DNA of 35,248 bases from Deferrisomatales bacterium (GCA_029211085.1 JARGFW010000028.1:1-35248), one strand, 5' to 3'. Shown: positions 1 through 8,463, counted from the stretch's first letter. Notes: generated from the sequence alone by a model not told the origin. Program-made: numbers and translations.

Positions 1-680
1 CGCTGCCGGGCCACGTCCAGGGCCACCCGGTCGCCCTGGACCTGGGCCTCGGCCACCCGGATCTGCTGGCGGCCCAGTTCCAGGGCGCGCTCGGCGGCGG
101 CGAGCTCCGCGAGCCGGATCTTCGCCCCCTCCAGGGCGGCCGCCGCCTGCACGGCCCCGGTCTCCGCGGTCTCGGACTCCTCCGCGCTGGCGAGTTTGCG
201 ACCCAGCAGCTCCTGGAGCCGGTCGGCCTTGGCCCGGGCGTCCCGGGCCTGGGCCCCGGCGGCTTCGATGGCGGCCTGGGCGCGCTGCCGGTCCGTGGAC
301 AGGTTCGCCTGTTCCAGCACCAGACTCTCCCGGGCGCTCACCAGTCGGGCCTCGGCGGAGGCCAGATCGGCCTCCGCCTGGCGCACGCTGCGCTCCTCGT
401 CAACGGGGTCGAGCTCGACCAGGAGCTCGCCCTTCTTCACCGTCTGGCTCACGTCGAAGGGCAGCCGCACGATCTCGCCGCTGGCCTTGCACTTGATCTC
501 CACGTCGAGGTTCGACACCACCTTGCCGTCCGAGACGACGGTGTTGACGATGGCGCCGCGCTCCACCGTGGCGGTGGGCTCAGGCTCCCCGTCCTTGGCC
601 GCCTGCGGCCGCGGCCAGAGATAGAACCCTGCCGCGGCGACGGCAACCACCGCCACTCCGATGAGGACCCACTTCTTCAC
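1..680 (-). CDS. HlyD/MacA-type efflux periplasmic adaptor, C-terminus beyond the window
   Basis: This is a membrane-fusion (adaptor) protein that would link an inner-membrane exporter to an outer-membrane channel. Only the first 226 residues lie in the window, and the frame stays open to position 1. The N-terminus is a single membrane anchor (residues about 3-22, reading MKKWVLIGVAVVAVAAAG). A biotinyl/lipoyl-like half follows (about 35-85, with ASGEIVRLPFDVSQTVKKGE), then a long Ala/Glu/Arg-rich helical hairpin (about 90-226) typical of HlyD/MacA. The start is a GTG preceded by GGAGGAGAG. The GTG overlaps the kinase stop as GTGA, so translation is probably coupled to the two-component system upstream. 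That placement suggests an envelope-stress or drug-efflux pump under CpxRA-like control. The transporter partner should lie to the left of the window. The family call is firm; the substrate is unknown. Confidence 0.85.
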   Translation of the reverse strand, partial: MKKWVLIGVAVVAVAAAGFYLWPRPQAAKDGEPEPTATVERGAIVNTVVSDGKVVSNLDVEIKCKASGEIVRLPFDVSQTVKKGELLVELDPVDEERSVRQAEADLASAEARLVSARESLVLEQANLSTDRQRAQAAIEAAGAQARDARAKADRLQELLGRKLASAEESETAETGAVQAAAALEGAKIRLAELAAAERALELGRQQIRVAEAQVQGDRVALDVARQ

Positions 681-2017
681 GGACCTCTCCTCCAGGGCTC
701 TTGGGGCCCGCTCGGGTTCGCTGTTCCGCCGCGGGGCAGTCGCAACGAGACGACGGTTCCCTCCCGGACGTCGCTGGTGATGGTGACCGAGCCCCCGTGC
801 AGTTCCAGGATGGTCCGGCACAGGCTCAGCCCGAGGCCGTAGCCTCCCGTCTCCTTGGAGCGGGACTTGTCGGCCCGGTAGAAAGGCTCCAGGAGCAACG
901 GCAGCTCTGCGGCGGGGATGGGAGCCCCCCGGTTGCGTACCCGGATCACCAACTCTTCCCCGGCCGCCTCCAGGGTCAGCTCCACCGGTGCGTCGCGCTC
1001 CGCGTGCTTCACGGCGTTTTCCAGGACGTTGCGCACCGCGGTGCACAGGCGATCCGGGTCTACGGAGAGCGGCAACGGACCTGCCGGGAGCCGAAGTTCC
1101 ACCCCGGGCGGCCGGCCCCGGAAGGGCTCGGCGACCTCCCGGAGCAGGGTGGCCAGGTCGACCTGCCGGCGGTGTAGCCCACCGTGGGGGCTCTGCAGCC
1201 GCTCGGTTTCAAGGATCTCCCCGAGCATCGTCTCCATGTCCGCCAGGTCTTCCCGGATGCTCTCCCTGGCGGGAATATCGGGCAGGAACTCCAGGGCGAG
1301 CTTGCTGCGGGTCAGGGGGGAACGCAGCTCATGGCTCACGTTCAAGAGCAGCTCCCAGCGCGTGTGGATCATGTCCCGGATCCGCCCGGTCATGACGTTG
1401 AAGGAAGCCGCAAGCTCTCCCAGGTCGTCGTCCCCCCGCCGCCGGACGCGGTGCTCCAGGTCCCCCGCAGAAACCGCCTGGACCCCTGCGGTCAGCCACT
1501 GCAGCGGCTTGAGGATCCAGCGGACCGCGAAGTAGGCCGCAGCGAACGCCGCGGTCAGCAGGAGCACCAGCAGGACCACCCAGCCCTCGGGGTAGTCCCG
1601 TTCCCGGTGCAGGTCGACAGAAAACAGGAAGCGCCCGGGGGGACGGTCCACGGACAGGAACAACGTCCGGTCGCGCCAGGCCGTGCGGACGTTCGGGTCG
1701 ATGGTGGGAGCCAAGGTCAGCGCCGCGTGCGGGGGGATGCTCTCCCCGACGGACCAGCGGGTCGTCGGTCCCTCGTAACGGATGCCCAGGGAAAGCCGGC
1801 TGGCAAGTTCCCGCGCCCGGGCTCTATCGGGCGGCACCCCGATGTCCTGGACCATGCGCTGTACGTGGTCGGCGAGAAGCACGCGCCGGGCCGATCGCGG
1901 CGAGCCGTGGGGCACCAGCCGAAAGAAACCCCCGACCAGCAGATTCACGACGACGCCGGTGAGCACCAGCACCAACAGCAGTTTGAGGAGAATCGACGAG
2001 CGCAGGGCACGCGGCAT
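677..2017 (-). CDS. Sensor histidine kinase, CpxA/EnvZ-like, with HAMP domain
   Basis: This membrane sensor kinase pairs with the response regulator encoded just upstream. From the ATG chosen here (446 aa) it has a first membrane helix at about 7-32, a periplasmic sensor region of about 110 residues, and a second helix at about 145-169. A HAMP linker follows, then a HisKA box (LLNVSHELRSPLTRS, phospho-His near 229). The ATPase domain shows the N box (ENAVKH) and the G box GGYGLGLSL. A GTG at 2056 would add 13 residues and overlap the regulator stop by 17 nt. I prefer the ATG at 2017, which falls 22 nt after that stop, because the protein then starts directly with the membrane anchor; the ribosome site is not decisive. 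The gene ends in a GTGA overlap with the efflux adaptor. Confidence 0.88.
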   Translation of the reverse strand: MPRALRSSILLKLLLVLVLTGVVVNLLVGGFFRLVPHGSPRSARRVLLADHVQRMVQDIGVPPDRARARELASRLSLGIRYEGPTTRWSVGESIPPHAALTLAPTIDPNVRTAWRDRTLFLSVDRPPGRFLFSVDLHRERDYPEGWVVLLVLLLTAAFAAAYFAVRWILKPLQWLTAGVQAVSAGDLEHRVRRRGDDDLGELAASFNVMTGRIRDMIHTRWELLLNVSHELRSPLTRSKLALEFLPDIPARESIREDLADMETMLGEILETERLQSPHGGLHRRQVDLATLLREVAEPFRGRPPGVELRLPAGPLPLSVDPDRLCTAVRNVLENAVKHAERDAPVELTLEAAGEELVIRVRNRGAPIPAAELPLLLEPFYRADKSRSKETGGYGLGLSLCRTILELHGGSVTITSDVREGTVVSLRLPRGGTANPSGPQEPWRRGP

Positions 2018-2039
2018 GGCAACTCTTGACCTTCTGCGA

Positions 2040-2765
2040 TCAGCGGTCGGGGCCACGGGGGTTTCCCGATGGGTCCCGTGCCTCGGCCTCCCCGATGAAC
2101 ACGTAGCCGGCCCCCCACACGGTCTTGAAGAGCTCTGGCTGTTTGGGGTCGTCGCCCAGCTTGTGGCGCAGCCGGCTGACCACCACGTCCACCGCCCGGT
2201 TGTAGCTCTCCCACTCGATCCCCCGCAGTTGCTCCAAAATGGTCTCCCGGGAGAGGACCTTGCCGGGATTGCGGACCAAGAGGGCCAGTACCTGATACTC
2301 CGTGGTGGTCAACTCCACGGGGACGCCGTCCAGCGCCACGGAGCGCCGGCAGAAATCTACCGCGAGGGCCCCGTAACGCGCCGTCTCCGGAGGGCCGCCG
2401 CCCGCGTGCCGGCGCAGCACGGACTGGATGCGGGCGACCAGTTCCCTGGGTTCGAAGGGCTTGGGAACGTAGTCGTCCGCGCCCAGTTCCAGACCCACGA
2501 TGCGGTCCATCACCTCGCCCCGTGCCGTGAGCATGACGATGGGCACCGACGATTCACGGCGCAGCACCCGGCACACCTCGAAGCCATCCATCCCTGGCAG
2601 CATCACGTCCAGGATCACCAGGTCCGGGCGCTCTGCCCGCACCGCTCGGAGCCCCGCCTCGGGGTCGGTGACCGCAGTGGGCCGAAAGCCGAAGCCCTTG
2701 AGATAGTCCACCAGCAGGGCGTTCAGTTTCTGATCGTCGTCGATGATGAGGATGGCCGGGTGCAA
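2040..2765 (-). CDS. OmpR/PhoB-family response regulator, CpxR-like
   Basis: This is a DNA-binding response regulator of 241 aa. The receiver domain (1-120) has the acidic pair at DDD 9-11, phospho-Asp D53 in LILDVMLPGMDG, and the conserved Lys in the KPF motif. A winged-helix DNA-binding domain follows at about 135-230 (ELTTTEYQVLALLVRNPG; VWGAGYVF). I chose the TTG at 2765 because AGGGAGG lies about 5 nt upstream and the receiver begins immediately after it. The frame is open further upstream to 2852, but that part has no family similarity. It is the first gene of a regulator-kinase-adaptor operon. The region upstream carries three phased TGTA half-sites that could be its own binding site. 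The partner kinase is the next gene. Confidence 0.88.
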   Translation of the reverse strand: MHPAILIIDDDQKLNALLVDYLKGFGFRPTAVTDPEAGLRAVRAERPDLVILDVMLPGMDGFEVCRVLRRESSVPIVMLTARGEVMDRIVGLELGADDYVPKPFEPRELVARIQSVLRRHAGGGPPETARYGALAVDFCRRSVALDGVPVELTTTEYQVLALLVRNPGKVLSRETILEQLRGIEWESYNRAVDVVVSRLRHKLGDDPKQPELFKTVWGAGYVFIGEAEARDPSGNPRGPDR

Positions 2766-2862
2766 CGGATCCCTCCCTGGGCACTCGCGGGCGCGGCGGT
2801 ACCGTGCTCCGTCGCCGCGGTCTTCCCAACATAACCCACCGGAGCGGCGCAATCTTCTCTGG

Positions 2863-2890
2863 AGTGTAAGCGAATGTAACGAAATGTACG
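2863..2890 (-). promoter_or_regulatory. Three TGTA half-sites at exact 10-bp spacing upstream of the two-component operon
   Basis: On the plus strand TGTA occurs at 2865, 2875 and 2885, each followed by ag, ac or cg. Read towards the operon (minus strand) these are three TACA(T/C)TC-like direct repeats, one helical turn apart. OmpR-family regulators bind direct repeats with 10-11 bp spacing, so this is a candidate autoregulatory site for the regulator that starts 98 nt downstream. The repeats are seen; the binding is inferred. Confidence 0.5.
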
Positions 2891-2982
2891 GAGCGGCGGG
2901 AGCCCGTCACCAAAAGGGCCTGTCCAACGGGTGCGGTGGCAGGCCCGGGGCGAGTGCGGGCTAGCCCTACCAGCAATCATAC

Positions 2983-3015
2983 AACAGGGCCCAACGAGGT
3001 GCGGTGGGCCCTGTT
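2983..3015. terminator. Perfect 11-bp stem hairpin after the GAF kinase gene
   Basis: The arms AACAGGGCCCA (2983-2993) and TGGGCCCTGTT (3005-3015) are perfectly complementary around an 11-nt loop. The hairpin lies 24 nt beyond the stop of the minus-strand GAF kinase and before the next operon. On the minus strand the stem is preceded by AA but followed by GTATGATTG, which is a poor U-tract. It is a likely but not textbook terminator. Confidence 0.55.
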
Positions 3016-3038
3016 TGCGTCCGCGCTTCTCGGCGCGC

Positions 3039-4808
3039 TCAGGCGGCCTCTGGCGGCTCGGTGCAAAGGGGCAGCGAGACGAGAAACGTGGTCTCGTCGG
3101 CGGCGGAGTCCACCGCCACGTCCACCTTCCCCCCCATGGAGCGCACGAAGCGGTACACGATGTTCAGGCCGCGGCCCGCCACCTCGGCGCTGACGATGCG
3201 CTCCACCTCCTCGCCGGGGATGCGGCCGGAGTTGGAGATCTCGAGGTGGGCCATGCCATCCCGACCATAGGTCTTCAGCCGCAGGCGCCCGCCGTGGCTG
3301 GGGATGGCCTTGGTGGCGTTGTTGAGCAGGTTGTCCAGCACCCGCTCGAACGCCAACTGCCAGGCACTCACCTCCAGGCCCGGCTCCAGGTCCTCGGCCG
3401 TGGCCTCGATCCCCACCCGGCGCTGCTCGCGGATCGCCTCCTGGTTGATCAGAAAACGCCCCCGCACCACCGCCGAGAAATCCAACCGCTCCGGACGGGT
3501 CGTCGGGTACAGGCTCATCGCCATCTCCTGGAGCCGCGTGCCCTCCTGGATCACCACGTCCAGGTAGCGGATCATCTCCTCCACCCGGTCTTCGCCCTGC
3601 TCCACCATGCGCCGCACCCGCCGGGCAAAACCGGCGATGGCGATGGCGGGGTTCTTGAAGTCATGCAGGGTATCGTCGAGGCGCTCGATCTCCAGGGCCT
3701 GGGTGATCTGCTTGCCGAAGAAGGTCAGCAGTTCCACCTCCTCGTCGGCGAAGAACCGGCGCCGCTCCAAGGCATCGAACACCAGCACGTAGCTCACCCG
3801 CTCGCCGATGCGCAGGGGCACATAGAGGATGGAGTTGATCTCGTGGGTTTGGGCGAAGTGTCGCAGAGCCGCTGTGACCAGATAGCTCTCTTGGGGATTC
3901 TTCACCAACAGGTACGACGGATACACGCGCTCGTTGGCGAAGTCGCCCAGGGGGTGGTCCTGCAACACCGCGGCGCGCAGGTAGGGATGGTCATCGATCC
4001 GGAATACCTTGCCCACCGTGTGGTACCCACCGGCCTCGGGCCAGCCGCTCTCCAGCACCGCCGTGGTGCAGTCCTCGTTCACCGCAAACAGGGTGCAGCT
4101 CTGCACGGTGATGATGTCCTGGAGCTCGTCCACCATCAACTGGAACAGCTCCTTCATCTTGATGCCGCGGTCCATGCTCAGCTTGGCGAAGATCTTCTGG
4201 ACCAGCCACTCCTTCTTCTCGTTCATCCGGCGCAGATCCAGGATGCGCTTGCGAGCGATGACGTAGCTGACCCGCTGGGCCATGAGCTCGGCGGTGGTGG
4301 TCTCGATGGGGTCGAACACCCGCTGGGCCTCCGGGTAGTACACCTGGATGGCGCCGTGGATGTCGGCGTCCTCCCCCAGGAAACGGGGTAGCACCAGGGG
4401 GATGGCGAGCAAGGAGCGCAGCCCCTGTTCCACCACCCCCTTGTTCAGGTAGAGGGGGCTGGAGGCGATGTCGGAGATGGTCTGGCTGTGATGCGTTTCC
4501 ACCACCCGGCCGGCGATGCTCTCCTCGAACGGGATCGCCGTCTCCCTGTGCTCCTCGTCGAAGTGGTAGGAGCCGAAGGACACCATCTGGTTGAGGTGGG
4601 GGTCGTAGAGGCGGATCGAAGCGGCCCGGGCGCCCAGGAACTCCACCATCACCCGGGCGGCGTCGTAGAGGATCTTGCGCCACGATTGGTTGTGATCGAT
4701 GTCCACCAGTTCGTTGAAGGTACTGAACACGCACTCCAGCGCCCAGGGGAAGTCCGGGTGCTGGAGCCGTTCGCGGATGGTGGGGAGGTTGCAGCTGCGC
4801 TCAGGCAT
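3039..4808 (-). CDS. Soluble histidine kinase with two GAF domains
   Basis: This is a 589-aa cytoplasmic sensor kinase with no membrane segments. Two GAF-type sensory domains span roughly 20-175 and 195-360. A short dimerisation/phosphoacceptor segment follows (HDFKNPAIAIAGFARR, His near 382), then an ATPase domain with N box LDNLLNNATKAI and G box GRGLNIVYRF. The usual DxGxG motif of the ATP lid is degenerate (SNSGRIPG). The frame extends to a TTG at 4868, but that TTG is inside the -35 box of the promoter at 4840-4868 and would not be transcribed. The ATG at 4808, about 25 nt after the predicted +1, is therefore chosen. No receiver gene is adjacent, so its partner is unknown. The H-box resembles that of the receiver-kinase at 9377-10459. 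Confidence 0.85.
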   Translation of the reverse strand: MPERSCNLPTIRERLQHPDFPWALECVFSTFNELVDIDHNQSWRKILYDAARVMVEFLGARAASIRLYDPHLNQMVSFGSYHFDEEHRETAIPFEESIAGRVVETHHSQTISDIASSPLYLNKGVVEQGLRSLLAIPLVLPRFLGEDADIHGAIQVYYPEAQRVFDPIETTTAELMAQRVSYVIARKRILDLRRMNEKKEWLVQKIFAKLSMDRGIKMKELFQLMVDELQDIITVQSCTLFAVNEDCTTAVLESGWPEAGGYHTVGKVFRIDDHPYLRAAVLQDHPLGDFANERVYPSYLLVKNPQESYLVTAALRHFAQTHEINSILYVPLRIGERVSYVLVFDALERRRFFADEEVELLTFFGKQITQALEIERLDDTLHDFKNPAIAIAGFARRVRRMVEQGEDRVEEMIRYLDVVIQEGTRLQEMAMSLYPTTRPERLDFSAVVRGRFLINQEAIREQRRVGIEATAEDLEPGLEVSAWQLAFERVLDNLLNNATKAIPSHGGRLRLKTYGRDGMAHLEISNSGRIPGEEVERIVSAEVAGRGLNIVYRFVRSMGGKVDVAVDSAADETTFLVSLPLCTEPPEAA

Positions 4809-4839
4809 GGCCCGCTCGTTGAAGTGCACGACTTCACAC

Positions 4840-4868
4840 TGTATAGGGGATGGAGCCGAGAGCGTCAA
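4840..4868 (-). promoter_or_regulatory. Sigma-70-type promoter TTGACG-N17-TATACA
   Basis: On the minus strand TTGACG occupies 4868-4863 and TATACA 4845-4840, with an ideal 17-nt spacer. Transcription would begin near 4833 and give a leader of about 25 nt before the ATG at 4808 of the GAF kinase. The promoter sits between two divergent genes. Confidence 0.65.
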
Positions 4869-4951
4869 GGACCCGGCGTGCCCCTTGCCGCCCGCGACCA
4901 GCCCTGCGACACTCCCGGTCAGCCCCGCCCCCGACCACCGAGGAGCGCATC

Positions 4952-5527
4952 GTGGACCGCATAGCGAATTTCCTGTTCGAAGTGGGCATGCTCAAACGTA
5001 CCCCGCGCACCGGCTGGCAGTTCCTTGGCTCGGGCCAGGAGAGCGTGGCCGAGCACATCTTCCGCACCACCATGATCGCCTACGTGCTGGCCCAGTTGGA
5101 TGGCTCGGTAGACGCCGGCCGGGTGGTGCGCCTGGCCCTGTTCCACGACCTGCCCGAGGGGCGCACCGGTGACCTGAACTACATGAACCAGAAGTATGTG
5201 CAGATGGACGAAACCCGGGCGGTGGCGGACATGACCGAAGGCTTGCTGTTCGGCGGCGAGATCACCGCGCTGCTCGAGGAGTTTCGCGCCCAGGCGACCC
5301 CCGAGGCGGTGCTGGCCCGCGACGCCGACCACCTGGAAATGCTGTTGGCCCTCAAGGAGCACCACGACGTGGGCAACCGCAACGCCGAGGAGTGGATCCC
5401 GTTCTCCCTGCGCCGGCTCAAGACCGACGTGGCCCGGGATCTGGCCCAGCGCATCCTGGAGGGGAACTCCTCCGCCTGGTGGTTCGACAAGGACTCGGAC
5501 TGGTGGGTGCGGGGCGGCAAGGAGTGA
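4952..5527 (+). CDS. HD-domain phosphohydrolase, YfbR/HDDC2-like
   Basis: This 191-aa metal-dependent HD hydrolase is similar to the YfbR (5'-deoxynucleotidase)/HDDC2 group. Visible motifs are the first His in SVAEHIFRTT (H35), the HD pair in LFHDLPEGRTGDL (H65-D66), and a late Asp in ARDADHLEML (D126). The chosen start is a GTG at 4952 with AGGAG about 7 nt upstream. It opens with DRIANFLFEVGMLKRTPR, the usual N-terminus of the family. An upstream ATG at 4850 would add 34 Arg/Pro-rich residues and overlap the opposing promoter, so it is unlikely. The expected activity is dephosphorylation of nucleoside 5'-monophosphates, but the substrate cannot be read from the sequence. It is convergent with the DHH/tRNA nucleotidyltransferase gene. 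Confidence 0.82.
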   Translation: MDRIANFLFEVGMLKRTPRTGWQFLGSGQESVAEHIFRTTMIAYVLAQLDGSVDAGRVVRLALFHDLPEGRTGDLNYMNQKYVQMDETRAVADMTEGLLFGGEITALLEEFRAQATPEAVLARDADHLEMLLALKEHHDVGNRNAEEWIPFSLRRLKTDVARDLAQRILEGNSSAWWFDKDSDWWVRGGKE

Positions 5528-5541
5528 GTCAAAGGGTGCAC

Positions 5542-5679
5542 AGTGAAAAGGGAACGGTGAACAGGAAGAGGCGACCCCCGGGGCAGCAGATCCACAACCG
5601 ATGGGGAATCGCCAGGGCCCGCTCCTCGCTGTAGTGGGTCTGGGTTGTCCCGTTCACGGTTCACCGTTCCCTCTTCACT
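5542..5679. repeat. Intergenic heptamer inverted-repeat element, copy 1
   Basis: The left arm at 5542-5562 and the right arm at 5659-5679 are complementary at 20 of 21 positions, around a centre of 96 nt. Each arm carries GGTGAAC/GTTCACC heptamer-like units. The right arm overlaps the end of the DHH/tRNA nucleotidyltransferase gene: its stop (5661-5663) and last codons, encoding VKRER, are arm sequence. The left arm begins 14 nt after the stop of the HD hydrolase. It sits between convergent genes, so it could act as a bidirectional RNA hairpin. Confidence 0.75.
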
Positions 5680-8294
5680 TCCTCCCAGCGCCTCGCCACC
5701 CAAGCCAGCTCGTCCTCCCGGCTGCTGATTTCGCCGTCCAGCCGGGCGGCCAGGACGCCATCCAGCAGGGTGTGGTAGACACGCCCGGGGGGAATGCCGA
5801 GTTCGCGAAGGTCGCGACCCCCCAGCAGGCTGCAGGTACCGGCCAGGCGGGTGTGGTAGCGGCTGAGCAAGCGGCGCTTCTCCTCGTCCACGGTCTTGGC
5901 CATCAGGAACAGCAGGGTCTCGGTCTGGCACCCACACAGGATCTGGAACACCCGGCTGTCCCGGGGGGTGCCGCGGGAGAGTTCCTCGCGCAGTTCCACC
6001 AGCGCCTGGTAACCGGTTTCACGCACCTGCTGCACCCATCGCCCCTCCCCCTCGGCGATGCCGAACGCGCCAGCCCACTCCGCCAGCTCTTCCTCCCCCA
6101 GGGGGTCCAGGGCGGCCAGCAGGTACACCCGCCACAGCTCCGCCGGGGTGTCCAGGTACAGCAGCCGGAACCACTCCAACACCCCGTGCACCCGTTTGAA
6201 CAGGCGGCGGCCCTTGGGGGTCAGGGCCAGTTTGGGGTGGAACGCGGCCAGCACGCCGAAGCGCTGTTGCTCCTCCAGTAGCCGCTCCGGCTCGGCCTCT
6301 TGCAGGAGCAGCGCCCACTCGTGGAACAGGCGCGGGCCCCGTGCCTGGGCCAGGAACCCCTCCTTCACGGCGCTGCGCAGCAGGCTCTGGGTCTGCAGGC
6401 CCAGGGTGAAACCGAAGCGCACCAGGAAGCGCTGGGCCCGCAGCACCCGGGTGGGATCCTCCACGAACGACAGGTTGTGGAGGATGCGCAAGGTGCCGCT
6501 CTTGAGGTCGCGCAGGCCCCCGAAGAAGTCGATCACCTCGCCGAACCGCTGTGGTTCCAGGCGCAGGGCCAGGGTGTTGACCGTAAAATCCCGGCGATAG
6601 AGATCGAGTTTGAGACTCGACCACTCCACCGACGGCAGGGCTGCCGGCCGGGAGTAGAACTCGGTGCGGGCCGTGGCCACGTCGAGGCGGAAGCCGTCGG
6701 GGCAGAGGATCTTGGCCGTGCCGAAGGTGCGGTGGGGATGCACCGACGCTCCCCACAAGACCGCCACCTGTTCGGCCAGCAGGATGCCGTCGCCCTCCAC
6801 CACCACGTCCACGTCCAGGTTGTCCCGGCGCAGCAGGATGTCGCGCACCACCCCTCCCACCAGGAACGCCTGCATGCCCAGGTCTCGGGCTCGGGCCCCG
6901 AGGGCGCGCAGCCGCTCCAGGATGGGGCGAGACAGGCGCTCTTCCAGCAGCCCGCCATCCAGTCGCTGCTGGGCCTCCCCGGAAAGTTCCACCGGCTCCA
7001 GGTCCTCGGGGCCGCCCAGGGCGCGCAGCAGGTCGGTGCGGGTCACCGCGCCCACCAGGCGGTCAGCCTCCACCACCGGCAGGAAGCGCTGGTTGCCCCG
7101 GATGATGCGTTCTTTGACCTCCTGGAGCGGCGCGCCCGGAACCACGGTGGCGAACTCGGTGAGCATGTACTCCGCCACCGGAACGCCGATGAGGCCATGG
7201 TGCACCGCCCGGCTCACCAGCTGCCGGGTGACCAGCCCCACCACCCTGCCCTCCGCCACCACCGGCATGGCGTTGATGTGGTAGCGGCGCAGCAGTTCGT
7301 CAGCCGTGGCCAGGGGCACGTCGGCGGTCAGGGTCTTTACCGGGGTGGTCCAGATGTCCCGGGCGGTGACCCGCGGGCGCACCACCTCGGGCAGCAGCTC
7401 CAGTACCCGCCCGCGTACCTGGATCAGGGTGAGATCGCGCACCGTGGCCGACGCCGCCTCGGGGTGTCCACCCCCCCCCAGCCCCCGGGCCAGCCGCCCC
7501 ACATCCACCTCCTGCACGCGGCTGCGGGCCACCAGGTGCACCCGATCGTCCATGCGCACCAGCAGCACCAGGGCATCCAGGTTCTCCATGTCGCGGATCT
7601 TGTGGGCCAGCACCGCCAGGTCGCCCACGTAGCTGTCGCGACTGGCCTCGGACACGCTGATCGCGCAGCCATGCACGCTGTGCACCACGCGGCGCTGCAG
7701 CAACTCGTGGAGCAGGGAGATCTGCTCCATGGTGAGCTCGGGGGTGATGAACGCCGGCACCGCAGTGAGTTCGGCGCCCTGGGCGAGCAGGTACGCGGCC
7801 GCTTCCAGGTCGGCGGGGGTGGTGGAGGAGAAGGTGAGACCGCCGGTGTCCTCGTAGATGCCGAGGACCATCAGGGTGGCCTCCTCGGGGGTGAGGGGGA
7901 TGCGCCGCTCGCGCAGGATGCCGGTGAGCACCGTGGTGGCCGCCCCCACCCGCTCCACATGGCGCACCTGGGCCGGCACGTCCCGGTCGCTGGGGGGGTG
8001 GTGGTCGTAGACGTGCACCTCCACCCCGGCGCGCCCCACCAGTTCGCCGAAGCGACCGATCCGGTCCCCCTGGGCCACGTCCACCAGGATCAGCCGCCGC
8101 ACCGCGTCCAGATCCACCTGTTTGGCCTTGAGCACGTCGATGGCGTACAGGGAGGACTGCACGAAGAACTGCCGCAGGGTCTTCTCCTGGGAGCCCGGAA
8201 ACGCCAGCACCGCCTGGGGGTAGAGCTTCTTGGCGGCCACCATGGCCCCCAGGCTGTCGAAGTCGGCGTTGATGTGGGTGGTGATGATGTCCAT
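5661..8294 (-). CDS. DHH-DHHA1-CBS-CBS-tRNA nucleotidyltransferase fusion (A-/CCA-adding type)
   Basis: This 877-aa multidomain protein starts with a DHH phosphoesterase domain (DFDS at 11-14, DVAQGD about 72-77, DHH about 97-99) and a DHHA1 domain ending in GLGGGGHPEAAS (about 271-282). Two CBS domains follow (about 312-430). The last part is a class II poly(A) polymerase/tRNA nucleotidyltransferase with FLVGGVVRD and the catalytic DVD (about 494-496), then RRDFTVN and EDPTRVLRAQRF. The same architecture is known in deltaproteobacteria, where A-adding and CC-adding activities can be split between proteins. The DHH part may cleave oligonucleotides or cyclic dinucleotides, and CBS pairs usually bind adenosyl ligands, so a combined tRNA-end repair role is plausible. 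The ATG at 8294 is chosen; a GTG lies one codon earlier. The ribosome site is poor. XerD lies upstream across a heptamer element. Confidence 0.88.
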   Translation of the reverse strand: MDIITTHINADFDSLGAMVAAKKLYPQAVLAFPGSQEKTLRQFFVQSSLYAIDVLKAKQVDLDAVRRLILVDVAQGDRIGRFGELVGRAGVEVHVYDHHPPSDRDVPAQVRHVERVGAATTVLTGILRERRIPLTPEEATLMVLGIYEDTGGLTFSSTTPADLEAAAYLLAQGAELTAVPAFITPELTMEQISLLHELLQRRVVHSVHGCAISVSEASRDSYVGDLAVLAHKIRDMENLDALVLLVRMDDRVHLVARSRVQEVDVGRLARGLGGGGHPEAASATVRDLTLIQVRGRVLELLPEVVRPRVTARDIWTTPVKTLTADVPLATADELLRRYHINAMPVVAEGRVVGLVTRQLVSRAVHHGLIGVPVAEYMLTEFATVVPGAPLQEVKERIIRGNQRFLPVVEADRLVGAVTRTDLLRALGGPEDLEPVELSGEAQQRLDGGLLEERLSRPILERLRALGARARDLGMQAFLVGGVVRDILLRRDNLDVDVVVEGDGILLAEQVAVLWGASVHPHRTFGTAKILCPDGFRLDVATARTEFYSRPAALPSVEWSSLKLDLYRRDFTVNTLALRLEPQRFGEVIDFFGGLRDLKSGTLRILHNLSFVEDPTRVLRAQRFLVRFGFTLGLQTQSLLRSAVKEGFLAQARGPRLFHEWALLLQEAEPERLLEEQQRFGVLAAFHPKLALTPKGRRLFKRVHGVLEWFRLLYLDTPAELWRVYLLAALDPLGEEELAEWAGAFGIAEGEGRWVQQVRETGYQALVELREELSRGTPRDSRVFQILCGCQTETLLFLMAKTVDEEKRRLLSRYHTRLAGTCSLLGGRDLRELGIPPGRVYHTLLDGVLAARLDGEISSREDELAWVARRWEEVKRER

Positions 8295-8306
8295 CACGGG
8301 GAACCC

Positions 8307-8463
8307 GGTGAACGGTGAAACGACTTGGGGTGAACAGTGAACGGTGAACAGTGAACGGGTAGAACCGGAACCCCCAAAGTCGAGTACGGGGCGGGCCCGG
8401 CTCCATGGACCTGGGGGCGGTGGTCTTGACTTCCCCGTTCACCGTTCACGGTTCACCGTTCAC
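8307..8463. repeat. Intergenic heptamer inverted-repeat element, copy 2
   Basis: Four GTGAACN heptamers at 8330-8359 face four GTTCACN heptamers at 8434-8463 across a 74-nt centre. The 30-nt arms match at 27 positions and all three mismatches fall at the variable seventh base. Two further units lie at 8308-8321. The XerD stop codon (8460-8462) is inside the right arm. The element separates XerD from the tRNA nucleotidyltransferase gene, both on the minus strand. Confidence 0.85.

Noticed and set aside
6300-8318. Plus-strand open frame of about 670 codons
   Set aside because: It is antisense to the DHH-CBS-tRNA nucleotidyltransferase, whose motifs are all intact. The composition is typical of a GC-rich shadow.
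8307-8463. Heptamer arrays as a CRISPR array
   Set aside because: Units are 7 bp with no spacers and are arranged as inverted arms. No cas genes are present.
8330-8463. Heptamer elements as integron attC sites acted on by the adjacent tyrosine recombinase
   Set aside because: The recombinase is a XerD without the integron-integrase extra helix that I can see. The arms lack the attC core sites, and flanking genes are ordinary housekeeping genes.
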